A stretch of DNA of 64,000 nt, taken from assembly GCF_900172355.1 (NCBI RefSeq), contig NZ_FWFZ01000008.1, positions 62,001-126,000 on the forward strand, in the 5' to 3' direction. A model generated the notes under the pieces. That model was not told the DNA's origin. It did no database searches and worked only from the letters and a program-made list of their open reading frames with translations. The position numbers and the translations under genes were made by a program. Positions within the stretch are counted from its first letter, which is position 1; each line of letters starts with the position of its first letter. The DNA is from Roseisalinus antarcticus. Its GTDB lineage: Bacteria > Pseudomonadota > Alphaproteobacteria > Rhodobacterales > Rhodobacteraceae. Positions 1 to 8,884 of the stretch are shown here, in pieces.

Positions 1-1341
1 TTGCAGGCCGCGGTTCGTGTATTTCTTGGCAATGGAAATCACCAGGCGCAGGTTCGCCTCGACCATCTCCTTCTTGGCCTGACGGGCCTCTTTCTCGCCC
101 TTCTGGACCTGCTGGACGATGCGGCGGAATTCGGAGATGTCCACGCCGACATATTGACCGACCTGGGCCATCTCGGCGCGCAGATCCTCGACCTTGCCGG
201 TGGAGCGCTCGATGAAGGATTGCCAGGCACGGCCGGACTTCTCGCCCATACGCTCCAGCCATGCGGGGTCGAGCTCGTATCCGCGATAGGCGTCGATGAA
301 CTCACGCCGGTTGATGCGGGCTTGGTCGGCCAGCTTCACCATCGCGGAATCGATCGACATGATCCGCCGGTTGATGCCGTAGAGCTGGTCGATCAGCGCC
401 TCGATCCGGTTGCCGTGCAGGTGCATGGAGTTCACCAGCTCGACGATCTCGCTGCGCAGCTTCTGGTATGTCGCCTCGTCGACCTCTGTGAAGGTCCCGT
501 CCTCGTTCAGGGTCGCGGACATGCGCGCGTCCTGCATCGCGGAAAGGTCGGCGAAGTCGCCCGCGATCCGGTCCAGCGTCTCCAGCACCCGCGGCTTCAA
601 CGCGGCCTCCATCGCGGCGAGCGACATGCTGGCCACGTCATCCTCGTCGTCGTCATCGTCGCGGGCGATCGGGTTGCCGTCGGCGTCAAGCTCGGGGCTT
701 TCCTCGCGCTTCGGGCTCTCGGTCGTGGCGGCGGTATCGACGACCGGCTCGCTTTCCTCGCCGTCTTCGCCCATCTGGGTGCCGAACGTGGCCTCCAGAT
801 CAATGACGTCGCGCAACAGGATGTCTTCGTTGAGAAGTTCGTCCCGCCAGATGGTAATCGCCTGGAAGGTGAGCGGGCTTTCGCAGAGCCCCAGGATCAT
901 CGTGTTGCGGCCGGCCTCGATTCGCTTGGCGATGGCGATCTCGCCCTCGCGGCTGAGCAGTTCGACGGACCCCATCTCGCGCAGATACATGCGGACGGGG
1001 TCATCCGTGCGGTCGAGCTTTTCGGACTCGGCGCCGGAGACGGTGACCTCGCCGCCGCCCTTGGCGACCAGCTCGGTCGACTTGCCGTCGTCCTCGACCT
1101 CTTCGCTTTCCTCTTCCTCGGTGACCTGGATGCCCATTTCCGACAGCATCGACATCACGTCCTCGATCTGGTCCGAGGAGACCTGATCGGGAGGCAGGAC
1201 GGAATTCAGCTGGTCGTAGGTGATGTAGCCGCGCTCGCGCGCCTCGGCGATCATCTTCTTGACCGCCGTCTGGCTCATATCGAGAGACAGATCGCCATCC
1301 TGATCTTCGTCTTTGCGGTCGTCGGTGTCTTTCGCAGCCAT
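1..1341 (-). CDS. rpoD: RNA polymerase primary sigma factor RpoD, 3' part cut by window edge
   Basis: Housekeeping sigma-70 that directs core RNA polymerase to -35/-10 promoters. The ATG at 1341 opens MAAKDTDDRKDEDQ. All 447 codons in the window are open, and the gene continues past base 1. Visible in order: region 1.1; region 1.2 with DPVRMYLREMG; a long non-conserved insert with an acidic DDDDDEDD run; then EANLRLVISIAKKYTNRGLQ at the start of region 2. Regions 2.2 to 4 lie outside the window. It follows dnaG on the same strand after 114 bp, the classical dnaG-rpoD macromolecular-synthesis order, so it is probably both co-transcribed and served by its own promoter. Confidence 0.97.
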   Translation of the reverse strand, partial: MAAKDTDDRKDEDQDGDLSLDMSQTAVKKMIAEARERGYITYDQLNSVLPPDQVSSDQIEDVMSMLSEMGIQVTEEEESEEVEDDGKSTELVAKGGGEVTVSGAESEKLDRTDDPVRMYLREMGSVELLSREGEIAIAKRIEAGRNTMILGLCESPLTFQAITIWRDELLNEDILLRDVIDLEATFGTQMGEDGEESEPVVDTAATTESPKREESPELDADGNPIARDDDDDEDDVASMSLAAMEAALKPRVLETLDRIAGDFADLSAMQDARMSATLNEDGTFTEVDEATYQKLRSEIVELVNSMHLHGNRIEALIDQLYGINRRIMSIDSAMVKLADQARINRREFIDAYRGYELDPAWLERMGEKSGRAWQSFIERSTGKVEDLRAEMAQVGQYVGVDISEFRRIVQQVQKGEKEARQAKKEMVEANLRLVISIAKKYTNRGLQ

Positions 1342-1386
1342 GTGCGCTCCTCGATGTGGCGGCAGCCAGGTCGTCGGACATTGCCC

Positions 1387-1414
1387 GAATCAAACTGCGA
1401 ATCAGGTGATTCGC
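1387..1414. promoter_or_regulatory. Cluster of three GANTC sites with an inverted repeat upstream of rpoD
   Basis: GAATC at 1387-1391, GAATC at 1399-1403 and GATTC at 1408-1412 lie in 26 bp between dnaG and rpoD. The last two sit in an inverted repeat with 8-bp arms, GCGAATCA and TGATTCGC, at 1397-1414. GANTC is the CcrM methylation site of alphaproteobacteria and can mark promoters that respond to hemimethylation. A role in rpoD control is inference. Confidence 0.45.
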
Positions 1415-1455
1415 AACTACCCTGGCTGAAAAACCCTTACATGTTGCCTCTTTGG

Positions 1456-3390
1456 TCAGCTAGCGCTGCCCGGTCCCTTTTCAAAACGCATCGCTGCGAG
1501 AAGGTCGTCGAATCGGGCGCGTTCGTCCCGGTTGACCGGCGCCCCGTTGGGGCCGGTGTCGAATTCGGTCCGGTCCTCGCCACCCTGCGCCCGTCCGGCC
1601 CGGTCCATCGCGGCGCTCGATTGCGCCAGCCTGGCGGTGACGTATTCCCCGGCGGCATCTTCGGCGATCTCCTCTTCGGCCTCGAACACCTCCCGCAACT
1701 GACCGCGGCGCGCGGTGAGCTTGGCAATCTCCTCGCTCACGCAGATCCGGGCCGCTTCGGGGTCGCCCGGGCGCCGAACTCCGGGCGTCAAGGCGACGTG
1801 GGAATGTGTCAGCAGCTTTTCAAGGGGCGCCGCGCCGACCCGGTCGGCGATGCGTGCGCGAAGGTCCTCTCCGGGGTCCTCCAGAAGCAGGGCCGAAACG
1901 ATCGCCGCGTGATCCGGCCCGGTGAAGTCGAGCGATTCCAGCGCCCCTTCGAAATCGGGGATCACCTCGGGGTTGCACAGCAGCGTGGCCAGGATCACGG
2001 CTTCGCGCAGCTGCTCCTCGCCCAAGGAGCCGGTGGCGAGCGCCGAGCTCCGCGTGCCCGCACGGGCCACGGCGGGCGGGGCGCTGCGGAAAGAGCCGCG
2101 TCTGGCGGGGCGGAACAGCTCCCAGCGCAGGCGCTTGAATTCCTGGCCATAGTGACTGCGGATCGAGGGGTCGCGGATCGTCCGGACCCGGTCGTCGAGA
2201 GCCTTTTCCAGGGCGGCCTTGCGTTCGGGGCTGTCGAAGTCACGGCCCTCGGTCACTTGCTGCCACAGTAGCGAGACGAGTGGCAGCGCGTCGTCAAGCA
2301 GGGCGGTCATCGCCGCGGGGCCCTTGGACCGCAACAGGTCGTCGGGGTCCTGCTTTTCGGGCAGCAGGACAAAGCGCAGGGACTTGCCGGCCTCGAGCAG
2401 GGGCAGGGCAAGCCCCGCGACCCGCTGCGCGGCCCGCTGGCCGGCGGTGTCGCCGTCGAGCGCCATCACCGGCTCGTCGGCAATGCGCCACAGATGGGCC
2501 AGCTGGTATTCGGTGACCGCCGTGCCCAGGGGGGCGACGGCGGCCGGAAAGCCGTGTTCGGAGAGGGCGATCACGTCCATGTAGCCCTCGGCCACGATGA
2601 GCGGCCGACCCTGGCCGGCGGCCTCGCGGGCGGGGGCGTGGTTGAAGAGCGTGCGGGACTTGTCAAAAAGCTCGGTTTCGGGAGAGTTCAGATACTTGGC
2701 GTTGTCGTCCGGGTCCATGGCCCGGCCGCCGAAGGCGATGGCGCGGCCGCGCGGGTCGCGGATCGGGAACATGATCCGGTTGCGGAAGACATCATAGGGT
2801 GCGCGGCCCTTGTCCGAGGTCCGCGCAAGGCCCGCGCCGAGGATCAGGTCGTCCGGCACGCCCTTGCCACGCAGGTGGTCGCCCAGCGCCTGCCAGCCGG
2901 CCGGGGCAAAGCCGATCTCCCAGCGGGCGCAGGCGTCTTCGCCGAGGCCGCGGCGTTCGAGATAGGCTCGCGCGTCGGCCGCGGCGCCGGTCCGGAGTTG
3001 GAGGCGAAAAAAGCGGACGGCCTGCTCCATCACCTCGATCAGCTGGCTGCGCCGATCTGCCTTCTGCTGCGCCTGGGGGTCGCGGTCCGGAACGGTCAGC
3101 CCGGCCTCGCCGGCCAGGATCCGGACGGCCTCGATGAATTCCACGTTCTCGGTCTCGCGAACGAAGGAGATCGCGTCGCCCTTGGCGTGACAGCCGAAGC
3201 AGTAGTAGAATGCCTTGCGGTCATCGACGTGAAAAGAAGCGGTCTTTTCCTGGTGGAACGGGCAGGGCGCCCAGAAGTCGCCCTTGGCCTGGTTCGACTT
3301 GCGATTGTCCCACATGACCTTGCGCCCGACGACCTGGGACAGACTCAGGCGGGTGCGCAATTCATCCAGAAAACCGGGGGGCAAGCTCAT
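1456..3390 (-). CDS. dnaG: DNA primase DnaG
   Basis: Makes RNA primers for Okazaki fragments in complex with DnaB helicase. The 644 aa match a normal DnaG length. The N-terminal CHC2 zinc ribbon is seen as CPFH (C43, H46) and CFGC (C64, C67). The TOPRIM/RNA polymerase core follows, with the acidic EGYMDVIAL motif and ALDGDTAGQRAA. A C-terminal helicase-interaction region completes it. The start at 3390 gives the conserved MSLPPGFLDELR opening. Upstream lie tandem palindromes and the end of a permease gene on the same strand; downstream is rpoD. Confidence 0.97.
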   Translation of the reverse strand: MSLPPGFLDELRTRLSLSQVVGRKVMWDNRKSNQAKGDFWAPCPFHQEKTASFHVDDRKAFYYCFGCHAKGDAISFVRETENVEFIEAVRILAGEAGLTVPDRDPQAQQKADRRSQLIEVMEQAVRFFRLQLRTGAAADARAYLERRGLGEDACARWEIGFAPAGWQALGDHLRGKGVPDDLILGAGLARTSDKGRAPYDVFRNRIMFPIRDPRGRAIAFGGRAMDPDDNAKYLNSPETELFDKSRTLFNHAPAREAAGQGRPLIVAEGYMDVIALSEHGFPAAVAPLGTAVTEYQLAHLWRIADEPVMALDGDTAGQRAAQRVAGLALPLLEAGKSLRFVLLPEKQDPDDLLRSKGPAAMTALLDDALPLVSLLWQQVTEGRDFDSPERKAALEKALDDRVRTIRDPSIRSHYGQEFKRLRWELFRPARRGSFRSAPPAVARAGTRSSALATGSLGEEQLREAVILATLLCNPEVIPDFEGALESLDFTGPDHAAIVSALLLEDPGEDLRARIADRVGAAPLEKLLTHSHVALTPGVRRPGDPEAARICVSEEIAKLTARRGQLREVFEAEEEIAEDAAGEYVTARLAQSSAAMDRAGRAQGGEDRTEFDTGPNGAPVNRDERARFDDLLAAMRFEKGPGSAS

Positions 3391-3438
3391 GGTCCGAGTA
3401 TCGCGTCAGACGCGGCGAGAGTCCATTCCGGCCGGGCC

Positions 3439-3483
3439 CCGGATATTCGCGAATATCCGGTCCGATTATTCGCGAATAATCGG
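3439..3483. repeat. Two tandem palindromes of the TATTCGCGAATA family
   Basis: Two perfect 22-bp palindromes lie side by side, at 3439-3460 (core GGATATTCGCGAATATCC) and 3462-3483 (core CGATTATTCGCGAATAATCG). They start 7 bp past the stop codon of the SLC13-type permease and sit 49 bp upstream of dnaG. The same core recurs at 13687-13710, 23553-23576 and 55712-55735. No T-run follows, so this is not a textbook intrinsic terminator. A 3'-end processing or termination signal, or a protein-binding site, are the main options. Confidence 0.85.
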
Positions 3484-3489
3484 GCGCCC

Positions 3490-5274
3490 TCAGAGCGGCC
3501 AAAGGAACGGGATTGCGAGGGAGACGACGACGGCCAGGCTGATGTTCAGCGGCAGGCCGACCCGCATGAAGTCCGAGAACTTGTAGCCCCCGGGCCCGTA
3601 GACCAGCGTGTTGGTCTGGTACCCGATCGGCGTGGCGAAGGCCGCGGAGGAGGCGAACATGACCGCCACCACCAGGGCCCGGGGGTCCACGCCAAGGGCA
3701 TTGGCCAGGCCGATGGCGATCGGGGTCATCACCACTGCGACCGCGTTGTTGGAGACGACCTCGGTCAACGTCGTGGCCAGCAGGTAGACCGCGAAGACCA
3801 GCACGAAGGGCGGAAGGTCCCCAAGGAATGGCGAGAGCCCGTCCGCGATCAGCACGACGGCGCCGGAATGGTCGAGCGCGGCACCCACGGCCAGCATCCC
3901 GAAGATCAGCGCCAGCAGCCGGCCCTCGACGAACTCGAAGGCCTCGTCGGCGTCGATGCAGCCTGTCACCAGCACCACGGCCACCGCGATCACCGCCAGC
4001 ATCAGGATCGGCGCCACGCCCAGGGCGGCCAGCCCGACGATGCCGAACAGGGCGGAAACCGCGATCGGCGCATGGGACCGGCGGAACGCCCGCGCCGACG
4101 GCTGCGAGACGTCGACCATGTCCATTTCCAGCGCCAGCCGCTGGATATCCTCGGGGCTGCCCTCCAGCAGCAGGGTGTCGCCCACCCGGACCACCAGGTC
4201 GTCGATCGCCCGCCCGATGTTCTGGTTGCGCCGGTGCACGGCCAGCACGTAGACGCCGAACCGCCGGCGCAGGCGCATCGCCCCCAGCGTCCGGCCGATC
4301 ATCTTGCAGCCCGGCGTGATCAGCACCTCGACGGTCTGGGTCTCGACCGCGCTGACCTGGTCGACCCGGCGCAGGGACTTGTTGCGCTGCAGGCTCAGAA
4401 GTTCGGTCATCGCGGTGCGCAGCACGACCCGGTCGCCGACCTGCAGCTCGACCCCCTTCAGGTTGCGCCGCAGGGACAGATCGCCCCGGACCACGTCGAT
4501 CAGCCGCACCCCTTCGCGGCGAAAGAGCTGGACCCCGGTGACCTCGCGCCCGATCATGTCGCTGTCGGGGGGGATCACCGCCTCGGTGAAGAACCGCATC
4601 TTGGAGCGGTCCGACAGAAGCGTCGCCATGCTGTCGCGCTCGGGCAGCAGCCGCGGTGCTATGAAGGTCAGATAGATCATCCCCCAGGTCACCACGATCA
4701 GCCCAAGCGGCGTGATCTCGAAGATGGTGAAGGGCTCCAGCCCCTGGCTGCGGCCCACACCGTCCACAAGCAGGTTCGTCGAGGTCCCGATCAGCGTCAA
4801 CGTGCCGCCCATGATCGCCGCATAGCTCAGCGGAATCAGCAGCTTAGAGGCGGGCTTGCCCAGGGTGCGGGACAATTGCACGATCACCGGGATCATCACC
4901 ACCACCACCGGCGTGTTGTTCATGATGGCCGAGGCCAGCGCCACGAACAGCAGCACCGCCGCAATGGCCCGCCGCGGATGGCTCTTGGCATAGCGGTCGG
5001 CATAGCTGGTCAGCGCGTCCAGGCTGCCGGTGCGCACCAGCGCCCCCATGACGATGAACATCGCGGCGATGGTCCAGGGCGCGGGGTTGGCCAGCACGGC
5101 CAGGGCGTTGTCGTAGGGCAGCACGCCCGCGATCAGCATCAGCGCGGTGCCGGAAATGGCGACCACCTCGGTCGGATAGGCCTCGCGCAGGAAGGCCACG
5201 AACATCAGCACCACGATGGTCAGCGTCAGGATCGCTTCGCCGGTGCCGGAGAGGTTCAGCAGCTCGCTCATCAT
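3490..5274 (-). CDS. SLC13-family permease with two TrkA-C (RCK-C) domains
   Basis: Inner-membrane anion or dicarboxylate/sulfate-type permease of 594 aa. N-terminal membrane helices contain SAIMNNTPVVVVMIPV and the GTSTNLLVDG motif typical of this superfamily. Two cytoplasmic TrkA-C regulatory domains follow at about residues 205-285 and 295-375. A second membrane half includes TTLTEVVSNNAVAVVMTPIA and ATPIGYQTNTLVYGPGGY. The start at 5274 overlaps the upstream DMT stop by ATGA; a second ATG follows directly. It is the last gene of a ymdB-DMT-permease operon. The substrate cannot be read from the sequence. Tandem palindromes follow its stop. Confidence 0.9.
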   Translation of the reverse strand: MMSELLNLSGTGEAILTLTIVVLMFVAFLREAYPTEVVAISGTALMLIAGVLPYDNALAVLANPAPWTIAAMFIVMGALVRTGSLDALTSYADRYAKSHPRRAIAAVLLFVALASAIMNNTPVVVVMIPVIVQLSRTLGKPASKLLIPLSYAAIMGGTLTLIGTSTNLLVDGVGRSQGLEPFTIFEITPLGLIVVTWGMIYLTFIAPRLLPERDSMATLLSDRSKMRFFTEAVIPPDSDMIGREVTGVQLFRREGVRLIDVVRGDLSLRRNLKGVELQVGDRVVLRTAMTELLSLQRNKSLRRVDQVSAVETQTVEVLITPGCKMIGRTLGAMRLRRRFGVYVLAVHRRNQNIGRAIDDLVVRVGDTLLLEGSPEDIQRLALEMDMVDVSQPSARAFRRSHAPIAVSALFGIVGLAALGVAPILMLAVIAVAVVLVTGCIDADEAFEFVEGRLLALIFGMLAVGAALDHSGAVVLIADGLSPFLGDLPPFVLVFAVYLLATTLTEVVSNNAVAVVMTPIAIGLANALGVDPRALVVAVMFASSAAFATPIGYQTNTLVYGPGGYKFSDFMRVGLPLNISLAVVVSLAIPFLWPL

Positions 5275-6212
5275 GTCTCGTTCCCAGGCCGCCGGGCAGT
5301 CTGGACCGGGGCCGGTGCCGGCGCAAGCGGCGCCTTGCCGCGGGGCTGCACAAGCGCCACCCCGGTCAGCATCAATGCGAAGGCGGCCCAGATCCACAGC
5401 GCATAACGCTCGCCCAGGAGCGCCATGGACCACAGCACGCCGAAGCCCATCACCAGGTAAGAGACCTGGGCCGCGAACACCGACCCGGCCCGCCCCACGA
5501 GCCAGACATAGGTCGAATAGACCACCGCGTGGATCGTCGAGAGGGCGATGAGGGCGAGGTCGGCCTGCGCCGGCGGCCAATGCGGCGCGATGAACTGGCC
5601 GCTCCCCAGTGCCAGCGGCAGGGCCAGCACCGCGCCGATCACCGAGGCGCCGAACAGGGTCTGGATCGGCCCCATCCCGTGGGTCCCCCATTTGGCGACG
5701 ATATTGCCCTCGAGCGCATAGCACATGGGCGCGATCAGCGCGATCAGGATCCAGATCCCCATGGCGGGGTCGGGCAGGCTGGTCTCGGGCAGGGCGATCA
5801 GCGCAACACCCGCGAGGCCCAGCACCAGGCCCAGAAGCCGCAGGACCGAGAACCTGTCGTTGCCGAGCGCCAGCGCCACGGGAAAGGCGAACATCGCCAC
5901 GGTCGACACGGCGATGGACATGATCCCGGCGGGCAGGTGATAGGCCGCGTTGTAGCCGACGGAATTGGGCAGGATCGTGCCCAGCACCGCGATGAAGGTG
6001 CAAAAGATCACCGTCGTCGGCGTGATCGGCAGCGGCCGGCGCCGGATCAGCTGAAGCGCACCCAGCACCACCGCGCCGATCGCGAGCTGCCAGAACACCA
6101 GGCCGAAATGGCCATAGCCGTCGCGCACCGCGATCTTGGTCAGCGGCATCGACAGCCCCCAGCCCATGCCCAGCAGCACCAGCACAACCACCAGCCGTCC
6201 GTTTTCGCTCAT
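5271..6212 (-). CDS. DMT/EamA family exporter
   Basis: A 313-aa inner-membrane protein with about ten hydrophobic helices arranged as two EamA halves (MSENGRLVVVLVLLGMGWGL onward, second half from AMGIWILIALIAPMCYALEG). Family members export amino acids, purines or other metabolites; the substrate is unknown here. It ends in a hydrophilic proline/alanine-rich tail. The start at 6212 overlaps the ymdB-like gene by ATGA and the stop overlaps the next permease by ATGA, so translation of the three genes is probably coupled. Confidence 0.88.
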   Translation of the reverse strand: MSENGRLVVVLVLLGMGWGLSMPLTKIAVRDGYGHFGLVFWQLAIGAVVLGALQLIRRRPLPITPTTVIFCTFIAVLGTILPNSVGYNAAYHLPAGIMSIAVSTVAMFAFPVALALGNDRFSVLRLLGLVLGLAGVALIALPETSLPDPAMGIWILIALIAPMCYALEGNIVAKWGTHGMGPIQTLFGASVIGAVLALPLALGSGQFIAPHWPPAQADLALIALSTIHAVVYSTYVWLVGRAGSVFAAQVSYLVMGFGVLWSMALLGERYALWIWAAFALMLTGVALVQPRGKAPLAPAPAPVQTARRPGNET

Positions 6213-7024
6213 GAAGGCCCCGAGGCCGCCAGATGCCCGCCCTGACGGACCGGCACGGCGCGGGTGGCCTCGCCCGTCCGGTCGTCGGTCTCGACATAGA
6301 GACCGGCGAGGGTGGCCGCGCCCTTGGCGGGCTCGAACCGGCCCTTGGGCATGCCCGTGATGAAGCGGCGCAGAGGCTCGTCCTTTTCCATGCCGATGAC
6401 GGAATGGTAATCGCCGCACATGCCCGCATCGGTCAGATAGGCCGTGCCGCCCGGCAGCACCATCGCGTCGCCGGTGGGCACGTGGGTGTGGGTGCCGACG
6501 ACGACGCTCGCCCGGCCGGCGCAAAAGTGCCCCATGGCCATCTTCTCGGAGGTGGCCTCGCAATGGATATCCACCAGCGCCGCCTGCACCATTCCGCCCC
6601 GCGGATGCGCCTTCAGCGTCGTGTCGATGGCCGAGAACGGGTCATCGAAGGCGCGTTTCATGAACACCTGGCCCAGCACCTGCGCCACCAGCACCTTGCG
6701 GCCCTGGGAGGCCTCAAACACCCGTGCGCCCTTGCCCGGGGCGGCCCTGGAGAAATTCAGCGGCCGCACGATGCGCGGCTCGGCCTCGCAGAACTGCAGC
6801 ATGTCCTTCTGGTCGAAGGCATGATCGCCCAGGGTGATCGCGTCGGCCCCGGCGGCCAGGATGGCGCGGGCGTGGTCGGCCGAGAGGCCCACACCGTTGG
6901 TCGCATTCTCGCCGTTGACCACGACGAAATCGAGCCGCCAGTCGGCGCGCAAACGGGGCAGATGTTCGGTTATGGCGGCGCGGCCGGCCCGGCCCATGAC
7001 GTCGCCCAGAAAGAGGATGCGCAT
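6209..7024 (-). CDS. YmdB-family metallophosphoesterase (TIGR00282 type)
   Basis: Predicted cytosolic di-metal phosphodiesterase of 271 aa; Bacillus YmdB hydrolyses cyclic nucleotides. Metal-ligand motifs are in place: FLGDVMG near the N-terminus, VNGENATNG, LGDHAFDQKD, DIHCEATSEK, and GTHTHVPTGD with DAGMCGDY. The start at 7024 (MRILFLGDV) is chosen because the motif normally begins the protein; another ATG lies 12 bases upstream. It is the first gene of the ATGA-coupled operon with a DMT exporter and an SLC13 permease. The in vivo substrate is not evident. Confidence 0.9.
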   Translation of the reverse strand: MRILFLGDVMGRAGRAAITEHLPRLRADWRLDFVVVNGENATNGVGLSADHARAILAAGADAITLGDHAFDQKDMLQFCEAEPRIVRPLNFSRAAPGKGARVFEASQGRKVLVAQVLGQVFMKRAFDDPFSAIDTTLKAHPRGGMVQAALVDIHCEATSEKMAMGHFCAGRASVVVGTHTHVPTGDAMVLPGGTAYLTDAGMCGDYHSVIGMEKDEPLRRFITGMPKGRFEPAKGAATLAGLYVETDDRTGEATRAVPVRQGGHLAASGPS

Positions 7025-7235
7025 GGATTTGCCCATAGCAGGCGCAAACGGCGGCGGAAAGCGAAACCGCGCGGGGCGCATCGCCGGGGATCGCCGGGGC
7101 TGGTGTTGATTCCATTGGCAAAACGCCTTGCCGCGCCTTGGCGCAGGGCGAAAGGCGCGGCGCAGCACGGGGCGCCGATGCCGCAGAATAAGGCAGATCC
7201 TTGGGCTGGGCTCTGGGACGGGGCGGCCCGCGCCC

Positions 7236-8036
7236 CTAGCGCCCGGCGCCGAACAGCCCCCTGAGGCTGGAAAGCGCGAAAAGCGCCGCCGCCACCGTGA
7301 CGATCGAGGGCCCGGTGGGCGTGTCGAGATGCCAGGACATCCACAGGCCGCCCAGCGCGCAGACCGCCCCGACGGGGGCGGCAAGCAGGGCCATGCGCTC
7401 GGGCGTGGTGGCGAAGGGGCGGGCGATGGCCGGCGGGATGATCAGCAGGGACACGATCAGCAGCACGCCGACCACCTTGATCGACACCGCCACCACCAGC
7501 GCCGAGGCCAGTGTCAGCACCGCCTGCTCGCGGGCCGGGTTGATCCCGGCGGCGCGGGCGAGATCATCATTCAGTGTCGCGGTCAGCAGCGCCGACCAGC
7601 GCCACCCGATCAGCGCCAGCACCAGCGCCCCGCCGCCCCAGATCAGCGCGAGGTCGCCACGATTGACCGCGAGGATGTCGCCGAAGAGATAGGCCATCAG
7701 GTCGATCCGCGGCCCGCCCGTCAACGAGACCGCGACCAGCCCCAACGCAAGCGCCGAATAGGCCAGCACCCCCAGCGTGGCGTCCACCCCGAGGGCCCGC
7801 CGCTCCAGCAGGGTCAGGGCGCCGGCCATGACGAGCGCCACAGTCAGGACGCCGACCTGCACCGGCAGGGACAGTGCCAGCGACAGCGCCACGCCGAGGA
7901 TCGCGGCATGGGCGGTCGCGTCGCCGAAATAGGCCATCCGGCGCCAGACGATGAAACAGCCCAGCGGCGCGGCGGCAAGTGCTACCCCGACCCCGGCCAG
8001 CGCCGCGCGGACAAGAAACGAATCGAGCCAGCTCAC
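7236..8036 (-). CDS. znuB: Zinc ABC transporter permease ZnuB
   Basis: Membrane subunit of the high-affinity zinc importer, 266 aa of mostly hydrophobic helices, ABC-3 family (MSWLDSFLVRAALAGVGVALAAAP; GILP-like GDATAHAAILGVALSLAL; GVLLIVSLLIIPPAIARPFA). It overlaps znuC by four bases, so zur-znuC-znuB form one operon. Its partners are ZnuC (ATPase) and the divergently encoded ZnuA. Regulation is probably by the neighbouring Zur through the site at 9550-9566. The 211-bp stretch between this stop and ymdB holds no gene that I can support. Confidence 0.96.
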   Translation of the reverse strand: MSWLDSFLVRAALAGVGVALAAAPLGCFIVWRRMAYFGDATAHAAILGVALSLALSLPVQVGVLTVALVMAGALTLLERRALGVDATLGVLAYSALALGLVAVSLTGGPRIDLMAYLFGDILAVNRGDLALIWGGGALVLALIGWRWSALLTATLNDDLARAAGINPAREQAVLTLASALVVAVSIKVVGVLLIVSLLIIPPAIARPFATTPERMALLAAPVGAVCALGGLWMSWHLDTPTGPSIVTVAAALFALSSLRGLFGAGR

Positions 8037-8884
8037 GTGGCGGACCCGTGGTCGTGGCCGTCGTGGTCGTGCCCGTGATCGCCGTGGCCATGCACATGGC
8101 CGTCGTGCCCGTGGCCATGGCCCTTATGATCATGGGCGTGATCGTGCTCGTGCCGGTAGAGCGCGAGCGCCCCTTGCGTGCCGGTGCCGAAGAGGGCCCG
8201 GTATTCGGGGGCGGAGGCCACGTGTTCCGGGGCCCCTTCGCAGCAGACATGCCCGTTGAGGCAGATCACCCGGTCCGAGGCCGCCATGACCACGTGCAAT
8301 TCGTGGCTGACCATGACCACGGCGCAGCCGATCTCGCGCCGGACCTCCTCGATGCGCTGGTAGAAGGCGGCGGAGCCGGGCTGATCCAGACCCTGGGTCG
8401 CTTCGTCGAGGATCAGAAGGTCGGGATCGACCAGCAGGGCGCGGGCCAGCATCACCCGCTGGAACTGCCCGCCCGAGAGGCCCGACATCTGCCGCCCCGA
8501 GAGCTCGGCCGCGCCGGCGCGGGTCAGGGCGCGGGCGGCGTCGGCATCGCTCACCCGGACGGGCAGCGACAGGAACCGCCGCACCGTCAGCGGCAGGGTC
8601 CGGTCCACGTGGAGCTTTTGCGGAACGTAGCCGATGCGCAGGCCGGGAAACCGCGAAATCGTGCCGGCGCTGGGCCGAATGGCGCCGAGGATGGCCCGCA
8701 GCAGCGTCGTCTTGCCCGATCCGTTGGGGCCGACGATGGTCACGATCTCGCCGCGCCTGAGGGCGAGGGTCACGTCGCGCAGCACCACCTCGCGCCCCAG
8801 CCGGATCGTCAGCCCGTCGATATCGACGAGCGTCTCGCCCTGCGCGGCCGCGCCGGCAGGGGCGGTGGGGCGGACCGCGGTCAT
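8033..8884 (-). CDS. znuC: Zinc ABC transporter ATP-binding protein ZnuC with His-rich C-terminal tail
   Basis: ATPase of the zinc importer, 283 aa. Walker A is GPNGSGKTT, the signature is LSGGQFQRV, Walker B is DLLILDEAT, and the H-loop is MVSHELHVV. The start at 8884 overlaps the zur stop by ATGA. The last 40 or so residues contain about 16 histidines alternating with Asp and Gly, a likely metal-binding tail on the cytosolic side. Histidine-rich segments are expected in ZnuA but are less usual as such a long run in the ATPase. The tail could buffer zinc or sense it. Confidence 0.96.
   Translation of the reverse strand: MTAVRPTAPAGAAAQGETLVDIDGLTIRLGREVVLRDVTLALRRGEIVTIVGPNGSGKTTLLRAILGAIRPSAGTISRFPGLRIGYVPQKLHVDRTLPLTVRRFLSLPVRVSDADAARALTRAGAAELSGRQMSGLSGGQFQRVMLARALLVDPDLLILDEATQGLDQPGSAAFYQRIEEVRREIGCAVVMVSHELHVVMAASDRVICLNGHVCCEGAPEHVASAPEYRALFGTGTQGALALYRHEHDHAHDHKGHGHGHDGHVHGHGDHGHDHDGHDHGSAT

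Noticed and set aside
1-2271. Long plus-strand open frame across rpoD and dnaG
   Set aside because: It is antisense to two certain genes and has the His/Asp/Gly-rich make-up of a reverse-frame artefact of high-GC DNA. No motif is present.
2494-5406. 970-codon plus-strand open frame
   Set aside because: It runs antisense across dnaG, an intergenic palindrome pair and a permease gene. The composition (HHHH and DQHQ runs) is typical of shadow frames.
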